Shown: positions 49,741-59,132 of the stretch, in pieces
Layout of the letters: each line of letters opens with the position of its first letter
Numbering within the stretch: position 1 is the stretch's first letter
Source: Acidimangrovimonas pyrenivorans
GTDB taxonomy: Bacteria; Pseudomonadota; Alphaproteobacteria; Rhodobacterales; Rhodobacteraceae
Assembly: GCF_042643245.1 (NCBI RefSeq)
Contig: NZ_JBHRSK010000004.1
Coordinates: 930,001 to 994,000, forward strand
Length of the DNA: 64,000 nt
Direction of reading: 5' to 3'
Notes under the pieces: model-generated
The model's database searches: none
What the model saw: the letters and a program-made list of their open reading frames with translations, nothing else
What the model was told of the DNA's origin: nothing
Translations under genes and position numbers: made by a program

Positions 49741-49829
49741 CCCATTCCACCGGCCCGGCAGGGCCTTTGGCACCGGTGCCGCCACGACGGCGCGGACACC
49801 GGGCACGGATCAGATGAAGGATCATGACC

Positions 49830-50291
49830 ATGAAACGACTTCAACTTCTCTCGGCGGTCTCCATCGCTGCCGCTCTCGCCCTGGCGGCACCGGTCGGCGC
49901 CCAGCAGTCGGGCAACATGCAAGGCCAGGGGATGATGGGCCCCGGCCTGTTCATGCCCCGGATGGACCCGGTTGCCGGCCGCCACCTCTTCGCCTCGAAG
50001 GGTTGCGTCGTCTGCCACTCGATCAACGGGGTCGGCGGCACCGACGCGCCCAAGCTCGACGCCAGCACGATGAAGATGCCGATGGACCCGTTCGATTTCG
50101 CCGCCAAGATGTGGCACGGCGCCCCGGCGATGATCGCGATGCAGAACAGCGAGCTCGGTGCCCAGATCCAGTTCACCGGGCAGGAGCTGGCCGACATCAT
50201 CGCCTTCGTCCATTCCCCGGCCGAGCAGAAGAAGTTCTCGGAGGCCGATATCCCCGAGAACATCAAGAAGCACATGGAAGAGGATAACTGA
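49830..50291 (+). CDS. Periplasmic monoheme cytochrome c
   Basis: About 153 residues with a Sec signal (ending APVGAQ) and the heme motif CVVCH, then Met-rich stretches (MKMPMDPFDF, MIAMQ) including the probable axial ligand. The ATG at 49830 has better spacing from AAGGATC than the one at 49824. Sits between the small His protein and the Cu-ATPase; may be an electron carrier or a copper-related cytochrome. Confidence 0.8.
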   Translation: MKRLQLLSAVSIAAALALAAPVGAQQSGNMQGQGMMGPGLFMPRMDPVAGRHLFASKGCVVCHSINGVGGTDAPKLDASTMKMPMDPFDFAAKMWHGAPAMIAMQNSELGAQIQFTGQELADIIAFVHSPAEQKKFSEADIPENIKKHMEEDN

Positions 50292-50304
50292 GGGCGGGCG
50301 CTGC

Positions 50305-50330
50305 CGGCGGGCTGCGTGAGCGGCCCGCCG
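50305..50330 (+). terminator. Hairpin between cytochrome c and Cu-ATPase genes
   Basis: Eight-base-pair stem CGGCGGGC (50305-50312) with GCCCGCCG (50323-50330) and a ten-base loop, 13 nt after the cytochrome stop. No T-tract; may be a partial terminator. Confidence 0.45.
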
Positions 50331-50417
50331 CACCACCTCTCAGGTCCCCTCTTGACCTTCCCGCCACTGGAAACACCATCTTCGGCGTCCAGGCGCTCCA
50401 GGCAACAGGAGGTCGTA

Positions 50418-52748
50418 GTGACGGACCACAGCCATCACCATCTTGGCCCCGCGGCCCCCGGAACGAGACCGGCGACGGACCCGGTTTGCGGCATGCAGGT
50501 CGCCGTCGGACCCGAGACGCGAACCGAGCACTTCGGCGGCGAGACCTTCCATTTCTGCTCGGACGACTGCCAGCAGAAATTCCGGGCCGATCCGTGGTTC
50601 TACGCCTCGGGCAATGCCGCCAAACAGGGGGCCTCCGTCCCGCCGGGCACGCAATACACCTGCCCGATGCACCCGGAAATCGTGCGTGACGCCCCCGGCG
50701 CCTGCCCGATCTGCGGCATGGCGCTGGAGCCGATGCTGCCCTCGCAGGAGCCGAGCACCGAACTGACCGATTTCACCCGCCGGCTGTGGTTCAGTGTTGC
50801 TGCCGCCGTGCCACTGGTGATCCTGACCATGGGCGGCATGGTCGGGCTGCCGCTGCGCGACTGGCTCGGCCACCAGGCAGCAAGCTATGTCGAATGCGTC
50901 CTCGCCACGCCCATCGTGCTCTGGGCGGCGCTGCCGTTCTTCGCGCGCGGCTGGCAGTCGATCCTCAACCGTTCGCCCAACATGTGGACGCTGATCTCGC
51001 TTGGCGTCGGCGCGGCCTATCTCTATTCGATCGTCGCCACCTTCCTGCCCGGCCTCTTCCCGGCGCAATATCATTCCGCCGAAGGTGTCGGCACCTATTT
51101 CGAGGCCTCGGTGGTGATCGTCGCACTGATCTTCGTCGGCCAGGTGCTGGAACTGCGGGCGCGAGAGCGCACCGGTGACGCGATCCGCGCCCTGCTCGAC
51201 CTCTCCCCCAAGACGGCGCGGCGGGTGCTGCCCGACGGCAGCGAATACGACGCGCCGCTCGAGAACGTCATGGCCGGCGACCGGCTGCGGGTGCGGCCGG
51301 GCGACAGTGTCCCGGTCGATGCCGAGGTGGTCGAGGGCCATTCCTCGGTCGACGAGAGCATGATCACCGGCGAGGCGATGCCGGTCGAGAAGGGACCCGG
51401 CGATGCGGTGACCGGCGGCACGATCAACGGCACCGGCGCGCTGATCGTCGAGGCGAGCAAGGTCGGCGCCGAGACGGTGCTGTCGCAGATCGTGGCGATG
51501 GTCTCGAATGCCCGGCGCTCGCGCGCGCCGATCCAGGGGTTGGCCGACCGGGTCTCGGCCGTCTTCGTCCCCACCGTGGTCGGCGCCGCCGTCCTGGCCT
51601 TCGTGGTCTGGCTGGCCTTCGGCCCCGATCCGGCGCTGGCCTTCGCCATCGCCGCCGCCGTCTCGGTGCTGATCATCGCCTGCCCCTGTGCACTTGGCCT
51701 GGCGACACCGATCTCGATCACCACGGCGGCCGGGCGCGGGGCGCAGGCCGGGGTGCTGATCAAGGACGCCGAGGCGCTGGAGCGGATGGCGCGGGTCGAC
51801 ACGGTGATCGTCGACAAGACCGGGACATTGACCGAAGGCGCGCCGAAGCTCACCGACGTCATCGCGCTGGAAGCGGTAGAGGAAGAGGTGCTGCGGCTCG
51901 CCGCCGGGATCGAGCGCGGCTCGGAGCATCCTTTGGCCGAGGCAATCGTGGCGGGCGCCCAGGCGCGCGGGCTGGTGCTGCCCGGCGTCGAGACTTTCGA
52001 GGCCGTCACCGGCAAGGGCGTGCGCGGCCGCATCGAGGGACGCGACATCGCGTTGGGGAATCCGGCGCTGATGCGCGACCTCGGCCTCGATCCGGCCTCG
52101 GCCGACGAGACGGCGGACGCGCTGCGGACACAGGGCAAGACGGTGATGTATCTCGCCGCGGACGAGGCGCTCGCCGGCCTGATCGCCGTCGCCGACCCGA
52201 TCAAGGCGACGACGGCGGGGGCGATCCGCGGCCTGCATGCCGCCGGGCTGAAAATCATCATGGCCACCGGCGACAACGAGCGCACGGCGCGGGCGGTGGC
52301 CGAGAAGCTGGGCGTGGACGAGGTGCGCGCCGGCGTCCTGCCCGCCGACAAGGCGGCGCTGGTGGACGAGTTGCACCAGCGCGGCGCCTATGTCGCGATG
52401 GCGGGCGACGGGGTCAACGACGCCCCGGCGCTGGCCACGGCGGATGTCGGCATCGCCATGGGCACCGGCGCCGACGTCGCGATGGAAAGTGCCGGCATCA
52501 CCCTTCTGGGCGGCGACCTCGCGGGCCTCGTCCGCGCCCGCAAGCTGGCGCGTGCGACCCTGCGCAACATCAAGCAGAACCTGTTCTTCGCCTTCGTCTA
52601 CAACAGCCTCGGCGTGCCGCTGGCGGCGGGCATCCTCTACCCGGTCTTCGGCCTGCTGCTGTCGCCGATGATCGCGGCGGCGGCGATGAGCCTGTCCTCG
52701 GTCTCGGTTATCAGCAACGCCCTGCGGCTGCGGCGGCTGAAGCTGTAA
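50418..52748 (+). CDS. Copper-exporting P1B-type ATPase
   Basis: About 776 residues from GTG 50418 (AGGAGG six bases before). N-terminal His-rich tip (DHSHHHLG), a YHS-like metal domain (DPVCGM with Cys24, Cys47, Cys51), a second metal domain (CPMHPEI, CPICGM) and eight helices. Transport site CPCALG (P1B-1 type), phosphorylation motif DKTGT and the GDGVNDAPAL hinge are all intact. Drives Cu(I) (or Ag) out of the cytoplasm, supplying periplasmic cuproproteins or detoxifying. Closest architecture is CopA/SilP. Confidence 0.92.
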   Translation: MTDHSHHHLGPAAPGTRPATDPVCGMQVAVGPETRTEHFGGETFHFCSDDCQQKFRADPWFYASGNAAKQGASVPPGTQYTCPMHPEIVRDAPGACPICGMALEPMLPSQEPSTELTDFTRRLWFSVAAAVPLVILTMGGMVGLPLRDWLGHQAASYVECVLATPIVLWAALPFFARGWQSILNRSPNMWTLISLGVGAAYLYSIVATFLPGLFPAQYHSAEGVGTYFEASVVIVALIFVGQVLELRARERTGDAIRALLDLSPKTARRVLPDGSEYDAPLENVMAGDRLRVRPGDSVPVDAEVVEGHSSVDESMITGEAMPVEKGPGDAVTGGTINGTGALIVEASKVGAETVLSQIVAMVSNARRSRAPIQGLADRVSAVFVPTVVGAAVLAFVVWLAFGPDPALAFAIAAAVSVLIIACPCALGLATPISITTAAGRGAQAGVLIKDAEALERMARVDTVIVDKTGTLTEGAPKLTDVIALEAVEEEVLRLAAGIERGSEHPLAEAIVAGAQARGLVLPGVETFEAVTGKGVRGRIEGRDIALGNPALMRDLGLDPASADETADALRTQGKTVMYLAADEALAGLIAVADPIKATTAGAIRGLHAAGLKIIMATGDNERTARAVAEKLGVDEVRAGVLPADKAALVDELHQRGAYVAMAGDGVNDAPALATADVGIAMGTGADVAMESAGITLLGGDLAGLVRARKLARATLRNIKQNLFFAFVYNSLGVPLAAGILYPVFGLLLSPMIAAAAMSLSSVSVISNALRLRRLKL

Positions 52749-52910
52749 GCGGAGGCGGGATGGCAGCAGGGAAATGGCTAAGGCGTCGCAACTGGTCGCT
52801 GCCGTCCGGAGATCCGGCGCTGACGGGATGTGCGCCGCTCATCTCTCCGGGCGCCTACTGTCCCCCGCGGCAGCCGAACCGGCTTTGTCATCGGCAAATC
52901 GTGAGTGCGA

Positions 52911-54331
52911 CTACGGGCTGACCTTCTCTTGCGCCTGCTGCATTTGGCCGGAGACGACCGGCAGCCGGATTTCGGCCCGCAGGCCGCCTTCGGGACGATT
53001 GCTCAGCGTGACCTCACCGCCATGGGCATGGACGATGGTGCGGGCGATCGACAGGCCGAGCCCGGTGCCGCCGGTCTCGCGCGACCGCGAACCCTCGAGC
53101 CGGACGAAGGGATCGAAGACGCGGTCGAGGCTGTCTTCGGGGATGCCCGGGCCGTCATCGTCGACGACGATCCGCACCTCGGTCTTGTCGACCGCAGTCG
53201 CGATCCGCGCGCGGCGCCCGTAGCGCAGGGCATTCTCGATCAGGTTCCGCAGCGCGCGCCGCATCGCGTAGGGCCGCAGCCGCAGGCTGGCCTCCGCGCC
53301 CGCGAGCGTCACCTCGCCGCCCGCCTCGCGGAACTCGGCGACGATGTCGCCGAGGAAACGCGACAGGGCGACGGTCTCGACCGGTTCCGTCGTCGCCATG
53401 CCCCGGGCGAAGGCCAGTGTCGCCTCCACCATCTCCTGCATCTCGGCGATGCTCGCGATGATCCGCTCGCGGGTCTCGTCGTCGTCGACCATCTCGGCCC
53501 GGACCCTGAGCGCGGTCAGCGGCGAGCGCAGATCGTGCCCGAGCGCCCCGAGCAGTCGGGTGCGTTCGCTGACGAATCGCTGCAGCCGGTCCTGCATCTC
53601 GGCGAAGGCGGCGGCGAGCTGCTGCAACTCCTCGGGCCCGTCGATGTCGATCCGGCCGGCCTCCTCGCCGCGACCGATGCGATCCGCGGTTGCCGCCAAT
53701 CGCTTCAGCGGTCTCACGAGCCGCCCGAGCGCCAGCCAGAGCACGATCGCCAGCAGCGCGGCGGTGACGCCGAAGGTGGCGATCTCGGAGGAGACCCACT
53801 GGTAGGGCGGATCGTGGAAGCGCGAGGCCATATTGAGCCAACGCCCATCCTTCAGCTCGATCGAGAGCGACAACTCGACCGCGCTCATCCGGCTGGCATT
53901 CATCGCCGCGTGCATCCGCATCATCTCGGGCGAGGCGCCGGGCATCGTCGGCATCGGACCGGAGCTTTGATGCAGCTCGACCCGGATGGCGCGGTTGTTG
54001 TCCGCGCCGAGCAGCGTCCGGATCCGGCTGGCGATATGCATCGGACCGGCATGGTTCAGGTGGTCGACCGTCGGAGTGCCCGCAATCGAGAACTGGACCA
54101 GCGGCGAATTGGCGGCACGCAGGATCTCGGGAACCAGCGCGGGGGGGCGTCCTCCAACAGCCGCACGAGGTTGCCGGCCCGGTCGGCCGCCTCGAGCGAC
54201 AGGGCCGAACGCACCGCCAGCGCGCGTTGATCGATGAACAGCCAAAGCGTGATCGCCTGGGCAACCGCCAGCGCCGCGACGATCAGCAGGATCAAGCGGC
54301 CGCGCAGGGTGCGGGGAACCAGCCGTCTCAT
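52911..54331 (-). pseudogene. Sensor histidine kinase, frameshifted
   Basis: The N-terminus (MRRLVPRTLRGRLILLIVAA...VRLLEDAPP) reads in one frame from ATG 54331, and the rest (ALVPEILRAANSPLV to the end) in another. The switch falls on a run of seven G (54141-54147, C on the coding strand); one more C restores a single reading frame. The downstream part is complete: HAMP region, H-box LGALGHDLRSPLTAL, N box NLIENALRYG and G boxes DDDGPGIPED and GGTGLGLSIA. Overlaps the response regulator by four bases. Either a real mutation, a phase-variable tract, or a sequencing error. Confidence 0.8.
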
Positions 54332-55050
54332 GGTTCGCGGACCACATCGGTGGCCAGGCTGTAGCCGCCGCCGCGCACGATGACGATGATTTCCGGGGCC
54401 GAAGGGTCACGCTCGATCTTGCGCCGCAGCCGACTGATCTGGTTGTCGATGGTGCGGTCGAAGACATGGGCGCTGCGCCCCGAGGTCAGGTCGAGCAACT
54501 GATCGCGACTGAGCACGAAGCGCGGCCGCGCCAGCAGCACCGTCAGCAGGCGGAAATCGGCGGTGGTCAGCACCTCCTCGCGCCCGTCCTCGGCCACCAG
54601 CCGCCGCGTGTCGGTGTCCAGCGTCCAGCCGGCGAAGCGCAGGACATGCCCGCCGGGGCCGCCGACCTGCTGCGGCGGACGGTCGGTCCGGCGCAGGATC
54701 GCCTTGATCCGGGCCAGCAATTCGCGCGGGTTGAAGGGCTTGGGCAGGTAGTCGTCGGCCCCCACTTCCAGCCCGACGATACGGTCGGTCTCTTCCCCCA
54801 GCGCGGTCAGCATCAGGATCGGCGTCGTGCCCTCGGTGCTCAGCCGGCGGCAGACCGAAAGCCCGTCCTCGCCCGGCATCATCACGTCGAGCACGATCAG
54901 ATCGTAGCGCCCGGTGCGCAGCATCTCGTCCATCTCGGCGGCATCGCGGGCGCTGGAGGCGCGGAAGCCGTTGCGCTCGAGATACCGGCTCACCGCGTCG
55001 CGGATCTCGCGGTGGTCGTCGACGATGAGGATGTGGGGCACCGTGTCCAT
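54328..55050 (-). CDS. OmpR family response regulator
   Basis: A 240-residue regulator: receiver domain with the acidic pair in VDDH, phosphoacceptor Asp in LIVLDVMMPGEDGL and Lys in LPKPFNPREL, then a winged-helix DNA-binding domain (RPRFVLSRDQLLDLTSG, RTIDNQISRLRRKIE). Partner of the frameshifted kinase. Divergent from the EF-hand gene and probably acting at the direct repeats before it. Confidence 0.92.
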   Translation of the reverse strand: MDTVPHILIVDDHREIRDAVSRYLERNGFRASSARDAAEMDEMLRTGRYDLIVLDVMMPGEDGLSVCRRLSTEGTTPILMLTALGEETDRIVGLEVGADDYLPKPFNPRELLARIKAILRRTDRPPQQVGGPGGHVLRFAGWTLDTDTRRLVAEDGREEVLTTADFRLLTVLLARPRFVLSRDQLLDLTSGRSAHVFDRTIDNQISRLRRKIERDPSAPEIIVIVRGGGYSLATDVVREP

Positions 55051-55122
55051 GCCTTCGTCTTAGCCCATTCGGCCCCGCCCCGGGCGAAAACTCTGTCGCC
55101 ATCGGTAACATCCCGCGCGATC

Positions 55123-55139
55123 GTTACAAAACGATACAA
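55123..55139. promoter_or_regulatory. Direct-repeat box for the OmpR-type regulator
   Basis: GTTACAA (55123-55129) and GATACAA (55133-55139), repeats 10 bp apart, preceded by GGTAACA at 55104. This is the spacing expected for OmpR/PhoB-type dimers. In the divergent region between the regulator and the EF-hand gene. Confidence 0.45.
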
Positions 55140-55226
55140 GAAAGCCGTCTCGCGGGATCGTTCTGCGACACGGCAAGCGCAGATTGACGTCATCGAAACG
55201 AAACCGACGGACCAAGAGGTGATGTC

Positions 55227-55979
55227 ATGAAACGCAATACGGTGTTGGCCACGGGCCTGGTTGTGGCGCTGGCGGCTGCGGTAAGCGTGCCGGTGTTGGC
55301 GCATGGCACCGGCGGCAGCTGGGGTATGGGCCAAGGCATGGGCTGGGGCATGAGCCAGGGCTACGGCCCCGGCGCCATGATGGACAATGACGGCGATGAC
55401 GGCCCCCGCGGCGGTGGTTACGGTCCGATGGGGCGCGGCTACGGTCGTGGCATGCCTGGCCCCGGCATGATGGGTGGCTACGGCGGCATGATGGGCGGCC
55501 GCGGCGGTCCCGGGATGTCGGGCGGCTACGCCGGCATGGGCGGCGGCATGGGCGGCGGCATGATGGCCATGATGTCGATGCATGGCGGCGCGGGCATGAT
55601 GGGTGGCGGCATGATGGCCGGCGGTCCGGGCATGATGGGCACCTTGATGACCCAGTTCGACGCCAATGGCGACGGCACCGTCTCCCCTGACGAGCTGCGC
55701 AGCGGCCTGCAGGGCGAGCTCAAGACCTACGACGCCAATGGCGACGGCACCCTGTCGCTCGACGAGTTCGCCACTTTCTACGCCGCGGTGACCCGCCCGG
55801 CGACCGTGCGCCACTTCCAGGCGCTCGACGTCAATGGCGACGGCCAGGTGACGGCGGACGAGATGTCGGCCCCGGCCGATCGGCTGGAATGGATGCAGAA
55901 GGCCTGGCAGTCGCGCCAGGGCGGCGCGGCCATGCCCGAGGGCGGACCCGGCTCGATGATGAAGGACGGCGACAACTGA
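55227..55979 (+). CDS. Gly/Met-rich EF-hand protein
   Basis: A 250-residue exported protein (signal ending VLAHG). Residues about 30-140 are a low-complexity Gly/Met/Tyr-rich segment (repeats like MGGGMGGGMM), a composition seen in copper- and silver-binding proteins. Three canonical EF-hand calcium loops follow: DANGDGTVSPDE (145-156), DANGDGTLSLDE (169-180) and DVNGDGQVTADE (201-212). Directly downstream of the two-component system's promoter region and near the Cu-ATPase, so metal binding or sensing at the envelope is plausible. Confidence 0.8.
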   Translation: MKRNTVLATGLVVALAAAVSVPVLAHGTGGSWGMGQGMGWGMSQGYGPGAMMDNDGDDGPRGGGYGPMGRGYGRGMPGPGMMGGYGGMMGGRGGPGMSGGYAGMGGGMGGGMMAMMSMHGGAGMMGGGMMAGGPGMMGTLMTQFDANGDGTVSPDELRSGLQGELKTYDANGDGTLSLDEFATFYAAVTRPATVRHFQALDVNGDGQVTADEMSAPADRLEWMQKAWQSRQGGAAMPEGGPGSMMKDGDN

Positions 55980-56045
55980 TCGCCCCGATCGAGTGCAGCC
56001 GTGGCGGCGCCGCTCCGGCGCCGCCCGCAACCGGAGGATGGAACC

Positions 56046-56141
56046 ATGATGGGATTTGGATTCGGCGGACTGGGGATGGCGTTCTTCACCCTCCTCATCG
56101 TGCTGCTGGTCGTCGCCCTGATCCGGGGCATCGGCAGGTGA
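56046..56141 (+). CDS. 31-residue membrane peptide
   Basis: MMGFGFGGLGMAFFTLLIVL and on to a stop after RGIGR: one hydrophobic helix with a Gly/Phe-rich head and two C-terminal arginines. CGGAGGATGGAACC precedes the ATG. Lies 67 nt after the EF-hand gene and is probably cotranscribed. Too short for gene callers; function unknown. Confidence 0.55.
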   Translation: MMGFGFGGLGMAFFTLLIVLLVVALIRGIGR

Positions 56142-56483
56142 ACCGCCTACCGAAACCTCGAGCCATTCCTCGCCGCGGATCAGGCCAAGCTGAAGCTCGG
56201 AAGCGACTGAGGGGCATCTGCTGGCCGTCGCTTGTGACGCACTCCGCTCTCTTGGTCGCTACCGGGGGCGGAAATCGGCCCTTCGCTCCGCTCCGCCCCG
56301 ACGTCAGGTGTGAGAGCTCAGCCCCCACGTCATCTTGCGCTTCATCACGCCCCCGCTCCCGGGCTTTGCGCCACCTTTGCGATTTGGGGCCGAGGTGCAA
56401 CTGGTCTGCCATATCTGTTCCGTTGTGGCGGCCCCGGCGTCGGCTGGAAGCGACGAATGGATCGGACCCTGTCGCTTCCCACC
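56142..56483. other. Gene-free stretch before the large ABC permease
   Basis: No supported gene. Contains a 20-base stretch (56164-56183) also present at 48872-48891. Overlapping reading frames here show no domain. Confidence 0.4.
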
Positions 56484-59132
56484 TTAGAGCTCTCGCAGCA
56501 ATTCTACCGTGCCCTGCCTCGATCGCCGCCTGGCGAACCGCACTGCGCCCGCCACCGAGAGGACGACCATGAACACCACCGCACCAAGGTAGCCGAAGGG
56601 AATGGCCAGCGTCTCGGGCGGCGGGTCGAAGACCCCGGTGAGCAGCTTGACCAGCATCCAGGCCGCCAGCACCCCGTAACCCATGCCGAAGGCGATCCCC
56701 CCCGCCGCGATCAGCAGGCCCTCGGACCTCAGGAAGCCGGCCAGCTGGCCCGGTTTGGCCCCGACCGCCGTCAGGATCGCGAAGGCGCGCTTGCGGTCCT
56801 CGAAGCCCAGCGCCAGCATCAGGCCCGCCGAGGCCGCCGCGATGAGGATGGCGAAAGTCAGCTCGATCCGGGTCAGGCCCGAGAGATCGACCGACGTCAG
56901 GCTCGACCCGATGATATGGGTCACGCTGCCGATGTCCTTGACCTGCATCCCCGGCGCGCCCTGCAAGGCCGCGCGGACCCTGCCCGCCACCCTGGCCGGC
57001 TGGCCCGAGGTCTTCATCAGCACGTATTCCGCGGGAGCGATGGCCGTGGCCTTGGCGATATAGGCAGCATTCGCGACGAGGAAGCTGTCCTTCGGCGCGG
57101 TCGGGAACTCTCGCGCCACGCCGATGAAGTGGAAGGGGACGACGTGATACTGGTGGTCGGCCCCGCTCATCAGGCGTAGGTTGATCCGGTCGCCGGGGTT
57201 GAGCTGGAAGTCCTTCACCGTCTCTTCCGAGACCAGCACGCCGTCGGGCGTGGCCTTGAGCTTGGCGAGGATCGCCTGTGCACTGGCGCCCCGGAAATAA
57301 GCGTTCGAGAGCCGGGCCGCCTTGGTCAGTTCGCCGGGCCGGATGCCGTAGATGTTCTGCAAATCGGCACCGACATAGGCGAAGCGGTGCATCATCGGCA
57401 CGGCGGCAGTCACGCCCGGAACCTTCGCCAGCGTGGCAAGATGCGGCCCCGCCGGGTTGACCACGGTGCCGAAGACGGTCACGTCGGCGCCGTTGGTCAG
57501 TTCCGCATCCACCAGGGCCTGGCCGTTATAGGTGGTGTTGAAGATCGCGGTGGAGGTCGCGAAGGCCAGCGCCAGCGCCGCCATCGCGACCCCGCCGGTC
57601 AGCCGCCGCGACTGCCGCGACAGGGCGGTGGCGACGAGGGGCGAGAGACGCCCGGCGGCGGGGCGCAGGAGCCGCGAGACGCCCCGGGGCGCGCCGCCGA
57701 TCAGCAGGTCTGACAGGCGCAGCAGCAGAAGCGCCGAGCCGATCCAGAACAGCGCGGGGGCGAGGAAGGCCTTATAGTCCACCGCGGTCGCGGGCACGCC
57801 CTCGGGGGCGAGCACGATCTGGTAGCCGGTGCTGGCGCTTTGCCAGAAGGCGATAGCGGCCCCGGCAAGGAGGATCAGGTCGAGCCCGAACCGGCGCCAG
57901 AGCGGGGCCTCGGCACGCCCGACCGCGCGGCGGGCGGAGGAGACGGTCCGCCCCCCAAGGTCGCGCCAGGCGGGCCAGAGCACCGCGCCGAGGGCGAGGA
58001 CGAGGCCGGCCGGCGCAGCGATCAGCGCCGCCCCCAGCCAACCTGCGAGGGTCAGCCCGAGCAGCCGGGCCGAGAGCGCCGCGAGGGCGAGGCCGAGCAG
58101 CGTGCCGCCCGCGCCGACGGTCAGCGCCTCGGCGCCCGCGAGCGACAGGATCTGCCGGCGGGTGGCGCCACGGGTACGCAACAGGCTCTGATCGGTTCGG
58201 CGCCGGTCGCCCCCGCTCGCGGTCACGGCAAAGGTCAACAAGGCGGCGAGCGCCACCCCGGGCAGGCCGAGGAACAGGAAGAGCACGGTGGCATAGAGGC
58301 CGTCGCCGCGCACCGCGTCGAGCCGGGCGCCGAGGTTGTTGGCGACAAGCGCCTGCCCGGCGACCCGGGCCTCGAGATTATGTGCGGCTCCCGTCACGGC
58401 CGTATAGGCGGCGGTCGGCTGGGCCGGCAGCGCGGGATGGTCGAGCCGAACGTGGAACTGCATCCGCGTGCTGTCGGGCCGGACGGCGCCCTGCGGGTCG
58501 AAGACCCGGTGCCACTGGGCGGGGCGCAGGATCACCACGTTGTCGGGCGGCGCCTGTGGCGCGGCCTGCTTCGGCAGGCCGACGCCCTGGAAGAACGCGT
58601 CTGCATCCGGCAGGTCGACCACGCCCGCGATCGTCACCTGCACCGGGGCGAGGCCCGGGCGGTTGATGGTGACCGTATCGCCGGGCCGCGCGTGCAGGTT
58701 CGCCGCCGTCTGCTGTGCCAGCAGCGGGCCGCCGAGCGTGCCCGACAGCAGCCGCAGCTCGCGCGGGAAGGTCCTCAGGTAGTCCTTGCCGAAAGCGATG
58801 ACCTTGCCGGGGCCGGTGGTCTGCACCGTGCCACCGGTGCTTGCCTGGAGACCCGTGGTCGTGGCGTAGAACGCCTTTCGCACCGCCGCGACCTTGGCCG
58901 CCTTCGCGATGTCGGCGCGGATCTTCGCCGGATCGGCGCCGGGCACGGGTTCGACCTGCCAGTCGATCGGCATCGAGGCGACGGCGCGGGTTGTCATCGT
59001 CCGCGTGCTGGCGGTCAGGAAGCCCGCGAGCGCCGCGACCAGCGCCACGGCCAGCGCAACCCCGAGAACGGTGCCGAAAAGCCGCCAGACCCGGTGGCGC
59101 GCGAGTTTCGAAATCCAGAGCGAAAGCATCAT
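56484..59132 (-). CDS. FtsX-like ABC permease, large (882 residues)
   Basis: An 882-residue permease with an N-terminal helix, a large periplasmic domain (about 45-260), a helical bundle in the middle (LLFLFLGLPGVALAALLTF onward), a second periplasmic domain and a final helical bundle. This is the duplicated FtsX layout of lipoprotein- or peptide-exporting ABC systems. Overlaps the ATPase at 59129 by four bases. Likely mediates envelope export together with the two ATPases upstream. Confidence 0.87.
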   Translation of the reverse strand: MMLSLWISKLARHRVWRLFGTVLGVALAVALVAALAGFLTASTRTMTTRAVASMPIDWQVEPVPGADPAKIRADIAKAAKVAAVRKAFYATTTGLQASTGGTVQTTGPGKVIAFGKDYLRTFPRELRLLSGTLGGPLLAQQTAANLHARPGDTVTINRPGLAPVQVTIAGVVDLPDADAFFQGVGLPKQAAPQAPPDNVVILRPAQWHRVFDPQGAVRPDSTRMQFHVRLDHPALPAQPTAAYTAVTGAAHNLEARVAGQALVANNLGARLDAVRGDGLYATVLFLFLGLPGVALAALLTFAVTASGGDRRRTDQSLLRTRGATRRQILSLAGAEALTVGAGGTLLGLALAALSARLLGLTLAGWLGAALIAAPAGLVLALGAVLWPAWRDLGGRTVSSARRAVGRAEAPLWRRFGLDLILLAGAAIAFWQSASTGYQIVLAPEGVPATAVDYKAFLAPALFWIGSALLLLRLSDLLIGGAPRGVSRLLRPAAGRLSPLVATALSRQSRRLTGGVAMAALALAFATSTAIFNTTYNGQALVDAELTNGADVTVFGTVVNPAGPHLATLAKVPGVTAAVPMMHRFAYVGADLQNIYGIRPGELTKAARLSNAYFRGASAQAILAKLKATPDGVLVSEETVKDFQLNPGDRINLRLMSGADHQYHVVPFHFIGVAREFPTAPKDSFLVANAAYIAKATAIAPAEYVLMKTSGQPARVAGRVRAALQGAPGMQVKDIGSVTHIIGSSLTSVDLSGLTRIELTFAILIAAASAGLMLALGFEDRKRAFAILTAVGAKPGQLAGFLRSEGLLIAAGGIAFGMGYGVLAAWMLVKLLTGVFDPPPETLAIPFGYLGAVVFMVVLSVAGAVRFARRRSRQGTVELLREL

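Noticed and set aside
50340..52376. 678-residue minus-strand frame
   Set aside because: Antisense to the Cu-ATPase, which has every catalytic motif.
56095..56412. 105-residue minus-strand frame
   Set aside because: Overlaps the 31-residue peptide gene, lacks a start signal and resembles no family.
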